Source of the DNA: Himantopus leucocephalus
Lineage: Eukaryota; Chordata; Aves; Charadriiformes; Recurvirostridae
Reading direction: 5' to 3'
DNA length: 64,000 nt
Assembly: GCA_003993805.1 (NCBI GenBank)
Contig: RSEF01000021.1
Span: 3,545,065 to 3,609,064 of the forward strand
Shown here piece after piece: positions 24,072-35,954 of the stretch. The notes beneath the pieces were generated by a model that saw only the letters and a list, made by a program, of their open reading frames with translations, was not told the DNA's origin and searched no databases. Every line of letters starts with the position of its first letter. Position 1 is the stretch's first letter. A program made the position numbers and the translations under genes.

Positions 24072-27000
24072 CTGAAAGCAAATTGAAATGGAGGTCAGTA
24101 TCTGAAGAGAGATTTCAAACCATCCAAAGCAGCAGACTGTAATATGGACTTAGCTATACAGTGACAAGTGACCGTTTGCAGTCAACCATGTCCCCAATAT
24201 CCTCTTCATAAAGCCCGCAGTGAGATATATTGTGTACAAATTATTGCACAGATCATCTCTGCAGAATGTAGGCAACAATACGAGAACTCCATCAAGAACA
24301 GCAGGTCTAAGGCAACTCATGGACTCTGCAGACCACTCCCTCCTTGATGGCATCAGTCATGCTTATTATATTCTAAATTCATATGAAAGGAGTCATGGAA
24401 CCTAACAACTTCTTACAAGCACTGCTGTAAGTGTGACTACACAAACTCAGGCATAATGCTCAGGATTAGTAGTGGATAAGCAAAAGGAGATTCAGCCCCT
24501 AGGGAGGGAGAGTTGTTTGCTTTTGTTGGATGAAGTAAGTGACTGCCCATTACCCGTAAATTAATTCAACTCAAAACACTGTCTTCTGCACAGTGTTTTC
24601 TTCCCAAACATCATGCCAGGACATTTTTGAGATACATCTCCCTCTGAGATTACAGTACAGAATGCGCTATTCCAGCCCTGCAAAGCATTCTTTTTCCAAT
24701 AAAGAAAAATTCTATTTGTGCCATGCCAAAACTTTTTAAAAGCCTAATCACTACTTGCATCTTGTGGCTCCATGATGAAAGGATAGGAAGGGAACTAGCT
24801 CCTCATTCCTGCTGTCATTTGTCATGATGTTTATCATTCCTCATTCGGCTGCGGCTTGGTCAGCTCACTGCTAAACTGTGTTCTTCCCTCCTCCCTCCTT
24901 CAACCCATCAGAAGGTTCCTACAGCCACCAATTAGGGTGAAGCAGGTCATTATTACCTTTGTCTAAATCAATGTTCTTTGCTGGGAAGCTTCTGGCTTGC
25001 TCAGCCTTCTCCTTCAGGATGTTGTTTTTGTAATCTGTGTAAGGGAGGAGTATAATTCAGACAGCCATTAGAACATTGAAAAAAACAGAGCTTTACAGGC
25101 AAGGCGGACGTGTGATTGGTTCTTCCTTGAAGTACTCTAGGCCTGGCATCTCCAGATCTCTAGGAGTAACTCATGGAGTTACTCAGCCACTCAGCAGGAA
25201 AAGGAAAGCTGCTATGACTTCATTTTTACCCCCGGCACTAATCAGTTATGCATACTTTGGTTTCCTGCTCCTCATAGGTACCACAGATTCTTCCAGTGAG
25301 TAACAAAAAGCTATGGACTATCTATGCTAAGCTCACCTGAAGGTGACTGATGCAGTTATTCAAAGAATTTGCTCACAGGAGAGCTCTCCTGAGACATACA
25401 GAGAAGAATTTGTACTTGCTGCTGTCCTGGTTTGCAACCCACCCTCTGCAACTCCTTTGTTCTTTACTTCAGATTTTGTACCTGCCTCTTCTTTACCCGG
25501 GGCCCTTACAGCAATTCTGTAGCTTGGGACCTAAAGTTCGTCAGCTTGTTCTTTTAAAGGCTGTACCTTTACTGGGGGTGCACAGAGGGGGGAAAAAAGA
25601 AAAAAAAAAAAAAGGACAGACTCAGTGGTTTCCTAGTTTATCAACACGTTCACTGACATACGGCAAGTGGCAGTGACTATGAACTTGACATCATGGCAAG
25701 TCTTCAGGAATCTCAGGGTAGTGCAGACAAGAGGATCAATTTTGCTTTACAGACAATCCACTCCAAGTCCAAGCAAGATCCTGATCAATTACTGACACAA
25801 TAAGCTCCAGGCTGCACCTTCAAACTCTAGTAAGGAGCAGCATCCATCTTCAGGAATATTGTAAGTTCCCCAAGTCAGTCAACTACAGTTCATACCCACT
25901 TTCAAGAGAGATGATAAGGTCAACGGTTAGTACTAAAGAATGTTGATCTAATTTTTTTTCTCCAGATGACTCACTTTGAACTAGTTTTTATGTGGTTTAT
26001 GTGAATGATGATACTCATATTGACAAATGTTCTTGGTTTCTTGGACAGGAGATTCTAGAGAACTGCTTTGTTCATCCTCTTCCCTACACAAAGTACTTAA
26101 ATTTGAGGAATCCTCTTCCCTAAATGCTGTCTTGATCTCATTCCACATTGTTTTGCACTCAGTTGAATTTGGCTTTCAGGTGCATGTCAAAGAACCCCAA
26201 AAATTCCACGTGAAACAAAAGAAGCTGTGCCCTCGTTACTGACCAACCTCATCAATCAGCCTCTAGTTGAACTCAAAAGTCAGGACTGCCCTCTCCAGCT
26301 GCACTCCCCCTGCTTGCACTGACTTGTGGGCTGAGATTCTCAAAGTTGCCACTTAAAATCAGGAGGTTAAGTCATTTCAAAATGAGCATCTAAATGCCAT
26401 TAGAAAATCCTCAGTTACAACAAGTTTTGACCTGGTTTGGAGAATGGTTGCTAGCTGATGCATACCCAGTCTGATGTCTTCACTTTTGTATTGAGTCAGA
26501 TCTGTTGTGTCGACTGTAAATTCTTTAAGATTTACATCCTTCCTGAAAAAGGAATAACAGTGAAAAATGGTATTATCACATCCTTTAATAACTGGCTCCT
26601 TTCACACTTTTTCATGAGAGCTTTTCTAATACTACTTTAGAGAATTTAATTTATCTTATTTGCTATATATCTGGAGAAAAGTTGAAAAAAATCCATAGAA
26701 GATTGCATTCTCTATTAAGTACTAGCGATTTTCACAGCAATCCTTACAGAATCCTTTCCAGTTTCTACCAGGCTTCCCTGGAGAAAGCATGGCAGACAGA
26801 TAACAGTATTGGCAGCCACTGTACATGGGTGCTTTTCCTGTCTTTGCCCCTAACCTATCAAACAGATTTCAGAAGGTCATACTGCTTACTAGTGAATCTG
26901 GTTCTCCTCTCTCTTTTACTGTCTTTTCTATTAACACCTTGAGATGTCTGGCTAGCTGGCTCTTTTTTGTGTTTGTCCAGAGCTTAGAACAATGGGGAGC

Positions 27001-30000
27001 CAACCTGTGATCTGTGAATCAGTTCCCAAAGTATAACAAGAGGAAATGCAATTGCCAAATCAGCCCCCCAAACCATTGTCTCCTTCCGTACTTTGACAGT
27101 GTGGAAGTTGCTCCCCGATAAGCAATCATTATGCCAGTCTCTATTCCTGGGAACATTACACTAATAATGACTAGAGTGTAAAGCTGCAAAAGAATTGGTG
27201 GAAAGCAATGAATAAACTTTATCAAACAGCCTATGCTTCATGTGGCTTTACTTGTATTAACCAGATCTTCAGCTGGTTTAGGCACTTAATGACAGCTGAG
27301 AGTTGGGGCCCCTAAGTTCATCGTTATGTATTCTAATCATATATAGTAAACCCTGTGTAATTATACTTACTCTCCGTATTTCTTCACATTGTATTCATAA
27401 CCTAAACAGGGAGAAGAAACAGAATGAGCAGTCATATCCAGTCCCATCTCTCCCTCCCAGCCAACAGTGATAACAGTAACACCTAGTACTTATTCACAGT
27501 GCTCCTTATCGTCATGCTTACAATGAACACTTCCACAATCCCTCCAACACACAAGAATTCATGTGTGTTCCCCTGCCGCAGGGAGCTTCCCTTTCCTTTA
27601 CTCACCAGCTTTCCAGTGGTTTTCCCAGATCTATGGATGATCAGCCACAAGAAAGTACAGCAATTAACATATTTCATTTCTTTCCACCTCCCATTTATTA
27701 CAAAAATATTAACACACCTGTCATCTCTTGTCCGCTGGTGCTGCACTTGCCCACCCCCAGCTCCTTGCTTAGCCCTGCATCCATCACATGCTACAGACGC
27801 TGGTCTTCATCAGCCTCCCACGTGCCAGCTATCTAACTACGCTCCTGTCTCACCCCACCCTGCAAGGAGTGAGGATTTCAGGCTCCTCTTTTCCATCCAA
27901 AGGCCAGGGCCAGGAGCCTGTCCCCTCTGTGATTACAAAGTAACTTCACTTAAGTCACTGGAGATAGCTCCATTTTGTGCTAATCTCCTGACATGTAAAT
28001 AAGGATGAATGTGGTACTGCAAAGAACACACCAGAAGACATTCCCTGGTATTTGCTTTTTGTGTGGCATCCAAAACTATTTGTGCAGAAGTCACCAAAAG
28101 ATCTCAGTGTCCATTTACCTAATTACACACAGAGAGTCACCCAGCACAGGGAGTCCAGCGAGGACTTAGACAGCTTAGTTCCCGAGGGATGCATGTGGGC
28201 CTTCTGCTCTAAACAAATTCCACTTGTAAAGAGCAACCATCCAGCGGTTCTAATTTTCTTCTCCCTTACAACAGAGCAACTCAGCAAATCAAGGCCTGGA
28301 AATTTTTACACCACACTAATGAACCTCTGTTGGCATCAGCACCTGCACTGCCTCCCCACTGCGTAGGTTGCTGGTTTTCCAGGAGAGGATCACTGCCTTC
28401 AGCCTTGTGCTTTGCACTAATTATCTGCAGAATCAGCTCTCCTGTCATGAGATATCCCTATAAGCACCACAGAGCTGCTCTTTTCTAGCACTTACCTCTC
28501 TGCCGGCGCTTGCGGGTGACGAGGACGACAATGATGAGGAAGACAATGAAGAGCAGCAGAGTTGCCAGGATGTAGCCCAGCTGCTGGAAGAAGTGCACCC
28601 GGCTCTCAGGGATGATAACATTTATTACATTGTGGCCCCTGACAACGTTTGGATCTGGTGGCAGAAGAAAAGGAAAACAGGCTGATAATAGTAATGGGTG
28701 TCTAAAGCAAAGCACATTCACATGTGGGCCCCTATGTGGACCCAAAAAGCACGTTCAGTGAGAAACTCTTCTGAACTGCATGAAGCAAAGGGCAAATGGC
28801 GGCTAATTTACAACACTCCGCACCTTTGTCAGATGGAAAATGCCTGTGCTCTTCACAAGACCATTATACTTCCCGGGAGCACGAAGTATTAATAGTGACT
28901 GTCGCACACTCCCTTGCTGCTGCCTGGCTCTCAGCGTGTTCTCACAGAAGGGAAGTGCAGACAGAAGCCACACTAGACAGCCCCGAGTCCTTCTGCAGGG
29001 TAACACAACCCTCCTCTGGGTCCCTTACAACACACACACACACCACGTTGCTTCGGCTCCAGACAGCTAAAGTATGAAGCAGCCCCTCCCTGCCAAGGGT
29101 TATAATTTACAGAGTGGGAGGAATTTTCAATGCCAAAGAATGAGTTTCCTTTTAAATAAAATAAAAATCAATAAAATAAATAAAATAAAAACCCACAAAG
29201 AAAAGCCAAGATTCCATTCCTTCTGTGGGTGCAGCAGCATTTCAGTTCCGCAGCACAGGGAAGGGTAACTCAAAACTCTTATGTGGAACATTTTTGTAGA
29301 TCTCAAATAAATAGGTCAATGTTTTACACATATAAAGAGGAAGCGACTTCTCTGCTTGCAACAGTCAGAGGAGAGGACAAATCCAGCCCAGGCACAGACA
29401 GCGAACCCGTGCTGCAGGAGGCTTTTCTCTTCAAAACAGAGCTCACAGTGACACCTTCTCCCCCTGACAGGGAACGTTCACAGAGCACCAGGCAAGAACC
29501 AGTATGGAGTTTGGGGCCACCATTCTCTTGGGAGTTTAACCCTGTAAATTAGTCAGGGGGAATAAGGGGAAAGATGGGGGAAAATACCCCAAATGTCACA
29601 GTACCGTCTAACAGATGCGTTCTAACATGAGAAATACTGACATTTTTGGAACTGCTGGCACAGTGACTGGTTCCAGTTTGTCGGGTAGTTTGTTTCCAGT
29701 ATTTAAAACCACCAACAATAAAATCAAATAAGATGATAGGGGATTGAAATAAACACTTTGAAACCAAAGACGATTGTTTGCTAATGCTAACAACAGTCCT
29801 AGAAAATCAAGAGGTTTTAGCATGTGCTCCCTTCCGAGAGCCCAGCACTCCACCCCAGCAATGCTCCACTTTTTACTGGCATTGCTAGATGCTGTGTGCT
29901 TGTTGGCTATACTGTTGAAAACTCCCATGTATTTTTCACCACTGCTAAGCTAAAAAATACCAAACCAAAAAACCCACTCGCAAAGCTGCAAACAGTATAC

Positions 30001-33000
30001 GTGACAGTTCTTCTTCAGCAAATCTCTGGATCAGGAAGGGCTTCTCCAGCAGCTGCCATAATGAGATGGTAGCCACCGGAGCAGCCGTTGAGCCAGAAGT
30101 CAGCAAACATAAAATACATTCTGTTCCTGCCTTTTTGCTTTCCCACAATACTGCAAGATTGGGTAGGAGCGGAGTTAAACTTTAGTCAACATTGGAGAGG
30201 TCACTGTAACAACAAACAGTGGAAATACATTCAATAACTTTGGGTCTCCTTGGCTTACTCAATTGAGTAATACTAAAAATACTTGTTATACTAGTGTTTT
30301 GATAAAGCATCACTGAAGGACTTTGAAGTGCATCACTGGGAAGGCAGTAGACTATATCCCACTTTATAATTAAGGAAACTGAGGCACAGAGTAATGGTTG
30401 ATTCAATCGCACCCAGGAGATGAATGGCAGTGCCTAGAATAGTATCACTAAGGTAATATTCCTCCTTATCCTCGTGTTATATCAGAATTTAAGCTGAGGT
30501 CATGAAGGTTTATTCTGTAACCAAGATTTGATCTTTTGGCGTGTCTCAACATGGCGTGCCCATCTGCCTCCAATTCACTCACGTGATCTGGTTTAACTAC
30601 TGGAAAATAAGTTAGAACAGAGGTGCCTGTACATTACTTTACCAAAGCTTCAAGGGTCACATTCTTCTGCTGGGAAAAACGAAGAGCGCTCTACCAAGAG
30701 AGCTCACAAATGCTGGGTATGTGGCCCGTTTTCTTTCAAGGCTGGCAAAGGATTGAAAATACTTTAGCAATAAGCATGAGACACAACAGATTCCATTCTT
30801 CAATCACTTGCTCCAAAGCAAATGCAGAGTAAAAATGCACTGAACTGGTAGACATACACCACATTTATACTGCTGAGACTGAGAGCAGAATTGAGCTCAT
30901 GCTTATATTCAAAACAGGATGAAGTTTCCTGTCTGGAAATGGCTCCGGGCCTTGGAGCTACGCCAGAAACTATAGCTGCTTGCTGAAAAAGCTCATTGCT
31001 TTGCTTTTGTTATCTCCTGATGTTTCATTTTGGCTTTATGTTATATCCCCAGAAGAGTTCTATACAGTTTTTCATGGAACGGGGCAGTATCTCCACCTTT
31101 CCTGCTGTACACAAATCGGGCATGTCCCAGCAGGCTCCTCAGCAGCAGTGGGTCTCCGCTGCTTTCACATTCCCATCGACTCAGCACATTTTTGTGGGTG
31201 GTGCTCTCAGACCAGCTGAGTGTTCACTGGCCATAGGGCAGAAAGCTCTTCTAGGGTTGTTCTTTTTGACAGTGGAAATGGCTTTTCTCAGGAGGGCAAG
31301 TTCCTTCAGCACTGAGGGCACTACTGCCAAACTACGACATCCCCGGCAGGTTAAATTAGTTGTAGGTTCTGTCTAACTTCTGAGCAAGTCAGTAACTATT
31401 CAGCAACAAGCAGGACAACATCCAGGAAAGAGAGGAATAAATTCCTGGGTGGGCGCCTCTGAAAACAAGATCTAGTTTCCATGTGCACAATGTGATCTGG
31501 ATAGGGCTCAAGGGCAGCAAAAGGGCTGCGGGCAGGGAGACAGACATTTGTATGTCCTGGCCTCCACGTCAGCTCAGCCCCGACGGCCACCTCTCCTTAG
31601 TACTGCCGGGGTTTTCCGGACACCAACCTTAGTCCCAGGGGGAAGGCTGAGGTTTCTGTGACTTGAAAAAGCCAATTGCTAGAGAAGAATAGACCTATTT
31701 AAAAATGTATGAAGCATGTCAAAATTCTGTATTAAGCAGCCAATAAATATTAAACCACAATGAATATTTTAAAATGTTAATAAGGAACTATACCCAAAAG
31801 ACTTAAAAAAATATTAAACTTGGGATTTTCATTTTATTTTTCTGCCTGAACGAAGCATGATGGTTTTGAGTTTGGACAGGCTGTCAGATGATAGCTCACT
31901 ACAGTGGAAAATTTGAAAATTGGTTTAAGACAAAAAAAAAGAAAAGCTGAAGGGTGGAGGAAAATTCCTGGTGCTTGATTCTGCACAGTCTGGCACCTTG
32001 CACAGCCTAAACCCCTGTGCAAAGGGGAGAGTAACGCTTATGATTTACACTGGTGAGAACAGTGGCATGTTGTAACAGCAAAGACAGAGCAGAATCAATC
32101 TCCACCCCATACCTTCTCTAGTTCCATAAAAGCAATCAGGAGAGGAAGTCTATTAGAAAAACAGCTTGTTTGCCTTAGGGCATGTCAGCATTTCAGAGCA
32201 GAAAGGGCTGCAGAATTTTCCCTGGAGCAAAGAAAACAGAAGCTGGACATGATGTCACTACAGCACTGCAAGCAGGGTAATTAACGCTGATGGGTGGGAC
32301 ACTCCACTTTTGGTACAGCACAGCGTTAAAGCAGCTCCATAGGATCCTCACCAGTATTGCTAAGCATGCAGCTCCAGGTATACCGACATAATGGAAATAG
32401 CTCAAACAACCAAGCCCGTACACTAGAGCCATATACTGGCAGTGAGGGAGGCAAGACTTCATCTGCTCTTCTAACCTTAAGAGCAGGAATAGCCCCTGGC
32501 TCAAACATGAGAAACCTTCATAGAGGAAACCTCAGTGTCACTCTAAGTGGCACCTTCACTTCAGCGGTGTCTATGGTACTTCTGCAGGGCACAGGTTTGC
32601 CTTGACCACGCTCCCTCCTGCTGGTGCTAAGTGATCCCTGCAGGCCATTGCGGAGGGACAGAAAAGGCAAGGACATTTTGGCATTTGGAGCACAGGCCTC
32701 TTGAGGGGATGATGAGGAGTAACGTGTCATATTCCTGTCCTGTGGCTTACTGAGCTCTTTAGAACTCGAAGGTGCAACTCTAGATACTTATCTCTTCCTC
32801 AATCAGGAGGACCACTTCCAGAGGCCACTTACCTATGGCTGGGGCAACGTTGTGAGTTGTGAGGTTCACCACCTTCTTCTCTCTCACCGGCTCTGTGACG
32901 GAGACTTGGTAGATCCTACGTTCATGCAGGCCACAGTAGTGATGGTGCAGGTGGCAGGAGTAAGTGCCTTCATCTGCACTTTCCAGCTCTGAAATCCGCA

Positions 33001-35954
33001 GGGAAAAGTCACCCAGTGCAAAGGCTGTGTCAGTGATGTTCATTTTCTGACGAATGAAGAGAGGTCCATAAGAACGGCGCTCGCCAGAGGCATACAGATC
33101 AATGAGGCGGTCAGCCCGGTCATGAGGAACCCCTGGGGGCTGCCTGTCCCAGTGGACCACTTGTTGTTCCTCTTCACTGTGCCGTTCGGTCCAGATGTGA
33201 TTACGGTTCACACAGGGGAGCATCACTGTGCTGCCTTCTAGGGCAACAATCACAGGCTTTTCCCCATCCCAGTACTCATTCGCATCCTCAGCTGTGGAGG
33301 AGACAGTACAAGTTGCACAACCTTGTTACGTGCATCTTTACATACTTGTCCTACGCTTAAGGACACCCAGGCACACCTAAGGTTGCTCTCAGACCCTGCA
33401 ATCCTGTAACACACACCCTTCAAAGATCTGGAAGTGCCACAGAGGTAGTGTGCCTTGTTTACGCTTACTCAGCAGTTCATAAAGAAATGCACCTCTATCT
33501 TCTACATCCTAGGTCAGTGCATTAAGCAAGACCATTTTCTTTAGAACCGAGATTTAATCTCTTGCTTCAGAAAGCAGGAAGTATATTCTCTCTGCAGACT
33601 AAGAATGGAATGAGAACAACAGATTTCATCTTCAATATGCTGTATCCCAATTCTCCAAGCAGGAAATGCTTTTCTACCCACAAATGCCCTAATTACTGGA
33701 GGAGTTCAAGAAGCACTGTTTCGTATTTTATTATTGAAAAGGAATAACAGAAGAACCAAAACACAGATGAGCAGACTGGGGCTGCCTGGCTGTTTTTATT
33801 GCGTAGAAGCTGTGAGAACAGCAGCAGAAGAGATGCACTTCCCTACTATCACATCAGCCCCAGTAGCTTCACTTGTGCGTTATACAAAGGTCAATTTAAA
33901 TGACACAGTAGTGATGCACGTGTGGCGTGGGTGGCACACACTGCAGTTGCCAACAGCCCTTAGAAGCTTGCTTTTAGAGCTGAAGTTGAGGTGTGGTAAC
34001 TTGAGGAGGCTTTTTAACTACAGGCTTCTCAGGGTAAGTTCACCAACCAATATACAAGGCAGATCTTTGTGGCTAACCTGACTCATGATGGATTGTTACT
34101 GCTGGAGCAGTAACGGGACAGTTAGCTAACTGGGTTGCTTAGAGTAAACATTTAACTTAACAGGCTCCATGCATTGTTTTGCACATGCCAAGAAAGTTCA
34201 TAAATACACACACTGAATAAAATTTCTGAAACTCAGGAAATCTGATAGCAAAGAGCACAGTGAGCACCACTGTCTCCCGATGCTTTCCAAGCCTCTTGTG
34301 GCATCTGTGCCCTGAACCTGCAACTGAGAAGGCACGAGCAAAACCCTGCATCCACACTGCTCTTCTCTGAGACTAGCAGAACTGCACGCAAGGCCTACCG
34401 TGAATCAGCATACAAGCCCCACCATGAATTCAATGGAGTCCTGGTGGCCACTGGACTCCAGTTGCCAGACCAGGTCCCTTGCAGGAAGGAACACCAAGCT
34501 GTCTGCCACACCTACCTTTCTTGGTGATATCTAGTTGGATTTTCACAGTTTCGTATAAGTGGCAGTAGTGATGGTGAAGATTACAAGAATATGTGCCTTC
34601 ATCACTCTCTGCAACATCTAGTACAACAGGGAAGAGAAAGGACGTTGAATGTTTTATGCTGAGACAGTGATTACTTTTGCCATTTATACTGTTTCCCAAA
34701 CGCTTGTGTGGATGCAAAAGGGCCTTTACATAACTTAGTTCTAACCCATCCGTATCACCAGGGTGGGCTAAACAGAGAAGAATCATCTCACCTGACATAA
34801 TAATTTATTCAGTTTATTTGCTTTTGTGTGGAACGTACTTGTATTAACAGATAGAAAGAGAAAGCCAATTTAAGTTTATCTAAGAGCAGGCATAGGAAGA
34901 ATGACAATCTTGGGTTTATAGTTCAGGAACTGAAATACAGTCAAATGTCCACAAGAAGCCCAAGTGACGTTCAGGCAATGAGTTGTTACCAATTCTCTTT
35001 TAAAATGGGACTGTTTCAAGGGGAAATAAAACATTGTTGCCAGTGCTTCAGAGAACCTCATTAGACCGATATTTATCTATTTATTGATAGAAAAATGCTC
35101 TGTAGAATAGCCACTTTCACTGAAAGCCACAAAGTTAATTTAGTCATGCATCCTCCATTCTGCAGATAGCATAGGAAGAAAAGATCCTGTTCAGTACCTT
35201 TGATCACCAAGGAGAAGTTGCCATCTGTAAACGCGTTCTGGGGCATGAATATCCTCCCTTGGTTGTAGGAGCTGTATACACGCTGATCTCCAGCTGAGTA
35301 CATGTCACATAGCCTCTCCATCTTGTTATCTCCATAGTACTTGCTGTACACATCCCAGTGGACTACACGCTGGCGGTCGTTCAGACGATCTTGGGTCCAC
35401 ACCATGCGGTAACTCTTGCAGGGCAGGACAGCCTGTGACCCCAATGTAGCACTGATATTTAACACTGACACTACAACGCTGTCTGGGTTTGAGGCATCAG
35501 CTGGTACTGAGAGCCAGGAGCAAAGAACAAAAAACAGAGTTACCAGGTTAACGGCATGTGGAGAAGACACTAGAATAGGACTCAGACCTGTCCTAGAATC
35601 TCTGCACACCTTCCACCCAAAAGAAAGTAACTTGCAAGACCAACATAGAGCTGTCATGGAGAAATACAAGAGAAAGCCACTTAAAAACACTGATTTCATT
35701 CAGTTAAAGCAACGTCTAGGATGTCTGTTATCAGGATCGTAGATTTGACCTGTCCTACCTACCCTTCCTAATCCTAACCCCCAGTTTAATCAAAGTTTAG
35801 AGGCACTAGTTCATGGGATGCATAGTTCATGTCTATGGCAGTTAGCAATAAAACCCCCATTGCATGGAATCAGGGTACATCTCATTTCTACTCATGATCA
35901 CAAAAACAGGCCGATTACAAAGTTGTCACTCACCTGAATATAAACAAACAGAAC
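24046..35954 (-). CDS. MXRA8: Matrix remodelling-associated protein 8 (limitrin/DICAM), gene model from codon-split exon 2 to stop
   Basis: Nine coding exons on the minus strand: 35934-35954, 35198-35506, 34516-34617, 32833-33291, 28496-28654, 27371-27401, 26466-26542, 24957-25034 and 24046-24071 (stop). All introns are GT-AG and all phases agree, giving 1262 nt plus a missing signal-peptide exon; this fits the roughly 440-residue family. The product is a type I membrane protein with two unusual Ig domains. Each domain carries a Cys in a MVWTQDR- or IWTERH-type strand and ends in SCxLHHHYC. A stalk with N-glycosylation sites, one transmembrane helix ([16 protein letters not shown]) and a basic, conserved tail follow. 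In mammals it acts in cell adhesion and integrin binding, and it is an entry receptor for several alphaviruses; avian orthologues are reported as receptors for others. It sits 13 kb upstream of DVL1, tail to head. Confidence 0.96.
24957..25034 (-). CDS. MXRA8: MXRA8 penultimate coding exon (cytoplasmic tail)
   Basis: This 78-nt exon encodes (D)[16 protein letters not shown] then PAKNIDLDK, which matches the conserved YKNNILKE and DLDK motifs of the family's tail. The acceptor is CCCTTACACAG and the donor GTAATA. It begins and ends in phase 1. Confidence 0.95.
26466..26542 (-). CDS. MXRA8: MXRA8 tail exon with the KDVNLKEF motif
   Basis: This 77-nt exon after acceptor CCTTTTTCAG reads (E)[14 protein letters not shown] and then QYKSEDIRL, ending at donor GTATGC. 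KDVN-EF and SEDI-L are conserved positions of mammalian MXRA8 tails. Start phase 2 and end phase 1 fit the 31-nt exon before and the 78-nt exon after it. It has no long ORF around it and is found only by homology. Confidence 0.93.
27371..27401 (-). CDS. MXRA8: MXRA8 31-nt tail micro-exon
   Basis: Acceptor CCTGTTTAG and donor GTAAGTATAA bracket 31 nt encoding (G)YEYNVKKYG(E). The GYEY motif directly after the membrane-proximal basic stretch is shared with human MXRA8. It starts in phase 1 and ends in phase 2, so skipping it would shift the frame of the tail. Confidence 0.93.
27402..28495 (-). other. MXRA8: MXRA8 intron between the transmembrane exon and the first tail exon
   Basis: About 1.1 kb. 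The open frames on the opposite strand here are chance frames with no recognisable domain. I see no regulatory or RNA element. Confidence 0.85.
28496..28654 (-). CDS. MXRA8: MXRA8 stalk and transmembrane exon
   Basis: This 159-nt exon, after acceptor CTTCTGCCACCAG, encodes (D)[18 protein letters not shown], then [20 protein letters not shown] membrane helix and the stop-transfer sequence TRKRRQRG. The [12 protein letters not shown] and HFFQQLGY motifs are hallmarks of MXRA8. The donor is GTAAGTGC, phase 1. The helix of about 22 hydrophobic residues followed by a basic cluster sets type I topology. Confidence 0.97.
29029..29043. repeat. Short CA microsatellite
   Basis: About seven CA units, read directly, inside an MXRA8 intron. 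Confidence 0.75.
29154..29191. repeat. AAATA-rich simple repeat
   Basis: Imperfect AAATA/AAATAAA units inside an MXRA8 intron. This could be the worn A-rich tail of a retroelement, but no body is recognisable beside it. Confidence 0.7.
30356..30440 (-). repeat. Degenerate MIR-like SINE
   Basis: The segment AAGGAAACTGAGGCACAGAG followed by TGATTCAATCGCACCCAGGAGATGAATGGCAG follows the reverse complement of the MIR core (CTGTGCCTCAGTTTCC preceded by a GTGTGACC-type block). It is inside an MXRA8 intron. Confidence 0.6.
32833..33291 (-). CDS. MXRA8: MXRA8 second Ig-domain exon
   Basis: This 459-nt exon begins (A)[15 protein letters not shown] and covers a whole Ig domain. It shows [14 protein letters not shown], then [33 protein letters not shown], and the closing [18 protein letters not shown], then the start of the stalk. 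The two domain Cys are in LPC and YSC, with an extra Cys in HHYC. N-glycosylation sequons are NIT (mid-domain) and NLT (stalk). The RGD tripeptide found before FSLRI in mammalian orthologues is LGD here. Acceptor CTCCTCCACAG, donor GTAAGT, phases 1 and 1. Confidence 0.97.
34516..34617 (-). CDS. MXRA8: MXRA8 exon completing the first Ig domain
   Basis: This 102-nt exon, after acceptor CTGTTGTACTAG, encodes (D)[11 protein letters not shown] then [14 protein letters not shown] and QLDITKK. It supplies the second cysteine strand of Ig domain 1. The [12 protein letters not shown] motif is nearly the same as that closing domain 2. Donor GTAGGT; phases 1 and 1. Confidence 0.97.
35198..35506 (-). CDS. 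MXRA8: MXRA8 exon with most of the first Ig domain
   Basis: This 309-nt exon begins (V)[14 protein letters not shown] and includes [46 protein letters not shown] and [27 protein letters not shown] is the signature of MXRA8 domain 1. Sequons NIS and NFS are seen. The acceptor is CTGGCTCTCAG and the donor GTACTG; phases 1 and 1. A frame that runs on upstream of the acceptor is intron read-through, not coding. Confidence 0.97.
35934..35954 (-). CDS. MXRA8: MXRA8 21-nt micro-exon (end of the signal-peptide region)
   Basis: A strong pyrimidine tract and acceptor (TTTGCTTTGACAG), 21 bases, then donor GTGAGT. Read in phase 1 it gives (x)SVCLYS(V), just before PADASNPD. A small exon at this point also fits the position where mammalian orthologues have the last residues of the signal peptide. 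It is symmetric (21 nt), so it can be included or skipped without shifting the frame. Identification rests on splice sites and phase, since the peptide is too short for homology. Confidence 0.7.

Larger units (their letters stand above)
28655..32832 (-). other. MXRA8: MXRA8 intron between the second Ig exon and the transmembrane exon
   Basis: At about 4.2 kb this is the largest intron of the placed part of the gene. It contains a short CA repeat (29029-29043), an AAATA-rich repeat (29154-29191) and a MIR-like SINE (about 30356-30440). No coding exon or RNA gene is recognised in it. Confidence 0.85.

Noticed and set aside
27499..28002. 167-codon plus-strand frame
   Set aside because: It lies antisense within an MXRA8 intron, has no recognisable domain and has a low-complexity composition; chance frame.
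34430..34798. MXRA8 exon read as a 122-residue intronless protein starting at a Met
   Set aside because: The frame includes intron on both sides; only 34516-34617 between acceptor and donor is coding.
35073..35699. 208-residue frame with a hydrophobic N-terminus before the MXRA8 domain-1 exon, as if it were the signal peptide
   Set aside because: The hydrophobic part is upstream of a good acceptor (CTGGCTCTCAG) in phase with the other exons; it is intron read-through. I could not fully exclude a retained-intron transcript.
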